Positions 63,014-64,000 of a stretch of DNA of 64,000 bases are shown here, one piece after another. The stretch lies in assembly GCF_009755605.1 (NCBI RefSeq), contig NZ_WPNZ01000015.1, positions 124,001 through 188,000 of the forward strand, read 5' to 3'. The stretch's first letter is position 1; each line of letters opens with the position of its first letter. This DNA is from Streptomyces typhae. GTDB lineage: Bacteria; Actinomycetota; Actinomycetes; Streptomycetales; Streptomycetaceae. A model generated the notes under the pieces. The model saw only the letters and a list, made by a program, of their open reading frames with translations. It was not told where the DNA came from and made no database searches. The position numbers and the translations under genes are program-made.

Positions 63014-63479
63014 GGGTGTGCCGGGAGGTTCCGCCGTCGTCCCCGAGGCGTTCGGCGGCCCACAGGAAGAAGTCGTCCGCGACGGTGTCGATCCAGCCGT
63101 GCGCCGGGTCGGAAGGTCCGGGGTCCGGCGCGGGGTAGCGGAGTTCCAGCTCCGGTCCGCCCGTCGCGAACACGGTGAAGAGCCGGTGCCCGTCCTCCTC
63201 GGACGCCTGCCGCACCGCCACCCGGGAGCAGTCCCACCGCCTCGGCCCGTACTGGAGCCAGAGCGTGCCCGATCCTGTCCCGTCGGCGTACAGGGCGGCG
63301 GCGACGGCCAGGTCGCCCCGCTGTGAGGCGTCCGTGAGGTGCACGAATCCATGACAGCGCCCGGAGCCCGGGGTGAGCACGCCCGTCGTGACGTCGAGGG
63401 ACCAGATCTGCCCGTGCCGGTCGTAGTCCTGCAGCACGACCTCGTACGGCGGGGCGGCGGGCTTGTCCGTGTCAGGCAT
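62976..63479 (-). CDS. Conserved hypothetical protein
   Basis: Protein of 167 residues, beta-rich: YEVVLQDYDRHGQIWSLDVTTGVLTPGSG, FVHLTDASQRGDLAVAAALYADGTGSGTLWLQYGPRRW, FTVFATGGPELELRYP, and a helical end (DTVADDFFLWAAERLG). No catalytic motif or signal peptide; family not recognised. ATG 63479 or GTG 63488 could start it; no good SD. Confidence 0.6.
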   Translation of the reverse strand: MPDTDKPAAPPYEVVLQDYDRHGQIWSLDVTTGVLTPGSGRCHGFVHLTDASQRGDLAVAAALYADGTGSGTLWLQYGPRRWDCSRVAVRQASEEDGHRLFTVFATGGPELELRYPAPDPGPSDPAHGWIDTVADDFFLWAAERLGDDGGTSRHTLTEHFGAGFLPA

Positions 63480-63574
63480 CAAGTTCACTTTCGGCGGTGC
63501 GGTGGGCCAAGTGCTCGGAACTAGCCGGACGTTACGGCTGCGCGGGCGCGGGAGGGACCTGTGGCGTCGGCGCG

Positions 63575-64000
63575 TCAGGGTGACGTACGGGGCAGCTGTG
63601 AGCTACAGGTTCCCTCAGAGGTGTGCGGCACACCCCGTCCGCCCTGTGGCCCGCGCCTCCCTCGGGACAGCGCCATGAAGCCCAGGGCCGCGAGGGCTTC
63701 GAAGCCGGCGGCCACGAGGAGCGCGCCGGGGAGCGACCAGGTGGCCAGCGGGCCGCCGAGCCCGGCGCCGATCGCGTAACCGGTGATCTTCAGGCTGGCG
63801 CCGGTGGTGAAGATCTGCCCGCGCAGCGGCGCCGGTGCCTCCCGGTGCCGCACCGCGAACAGGGCCGTGAGCTGCGGGCCCGCCCCGGCCCCCGCGACCA
63901 CCATGGCCGCGAACAGCGCGAGGGGCGTGAGGGTCGCGGCCAGGAGCAGCGCCCCGGCGAGGGCGAGCGTGCTGGCGAGGATCGTCGCGTCGGGACGCAG
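63575..64000 (-). CDS. MFS transporter, 5' part beyond the window edge
   Basis: The last 141 residues of an MFS carrier read leftward from the edge: hydrophobic LALAGALLLAATLTPLALFAAMVVAGAGAG, then LTALFAVRHREAPAPLRGQIFTTGASLKITGYAIGAGLGGPLATW and a final segment PGALLVAAGFEALAALGFMAL. The QIFTTGASLKITGYAIG segment matches the second-half signature of actinobacterial MFS proteins. The start is outside the window. Confidence 0.8.
   Translation of the reverse strand: MRPDATILASTLALAGALLLAATLTPLALFAAMVVAGAGAGPQLTALFAVRHREAPAPLRGQIFTTGASLKITGYAIGAGLGGPLATWSLPGALLVAAGFEALAALGFMALSRGRRGPQGGRGVPHTSEGTCSSQLPRTSP

Overview
The window reads as an ordinary chromosomal stretch of a Streptomyces. The DNA is very GC-rich, with strong third-position G/C bias. 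It carries an SsgA-family sporulation protein, an NsdA-like developmental regulator, mycothiol-linked formaldehyde detoxification genes and two DmdR/IdeR-type iron boxes. About 60 protein genes are packed tightly, often with ATGA, GTGA or TGATG overlaps. I saw no rRNA, tRNA, CRISPR array, insertion sequence or prophage.

Layout. 1-4.7 kb: the 5' part of a STAND/LuxR-type regulator, a DUF1269 and a DUF6325-like stress-type pair, and a membrane protein. 4.76-10.5 kb: an operon of a GH63-like glucosidase, a GH13 enzyme and an MFS carrier. 10.5-12.9 kb: an RDD membrane protein overlapping a protein built of 9-residue repeats, and an aminoglycoside-phosphotransferase-like protein. 13.1-18.6 kb: an NsdA-like regulator, a PAS-SpoIIE phosphatase and a NarL-type two-component pair whose kinase has a proline-rich repeat inside its dimerisation domain. 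18.6-20.6 kb: an MFS carrier and a regulator made of two nearly identical LuxR HTH domains.

21.0-30.2 kb is the accessory heart of the window: a compact, divergently transcribed biosynthetic locus. Leftward are a flavin reductase and an EPSP-synthase-fold protein. Rightward are ATP-grasp ligase, DUF1611 protein, ATP-grasp ligase, haem-oxygenase-like di-iron protein, PhyH-type Fe/2OG oxygenase and LLM flavin monooxygenase. No polyketide synthase, peptide synthetase or PEP mutase is present. I do not recognise the pathway. It looks like a small-molecule cluster that activates carboxylates by ATP-grasp ligation and then oxidises the product several times. The EPSP-synthase relative lacks several catalytic residues of the housekeeping enzyme.

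30.2-64 kb is mostly core-type content: a hydroxymethylbilane synthase, two DHA2 drug exporters, a KhtTU/CpeAB-like cation antiporter pair, ATP-dependent DNA ligase, acyl-CoA carboxyltransferase-like protein, SsgA-like protein, an XRE-cupin regulator with an aldolase/DapA-like operon, a siderophore-interacting protein under an iron box, a D,D-carboxypeptidase, an AraC/MFS pair, glutathione peroxidase and FetB-like protein, mycothiol-dependent formaldehyde oxidation, an iron-boxed DUF2470 protein, isochorismatase, lactonase, a secreted TNT-type NAD glycohydrolase candidate, a xi-class GST, and a P450 with a TetR regulator.

A cross-cutting feature is an unusual number of short tandem repeats. 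They fill operon spacers (4.66, 7.46, 24.6, 25.85, 28.1 and 56.0 kb) and disordered protein segments. Several convergent gene pairs are separated by long perfect hairpins. All functional calls are from reading sequence and motifs by eye; no database search was run.
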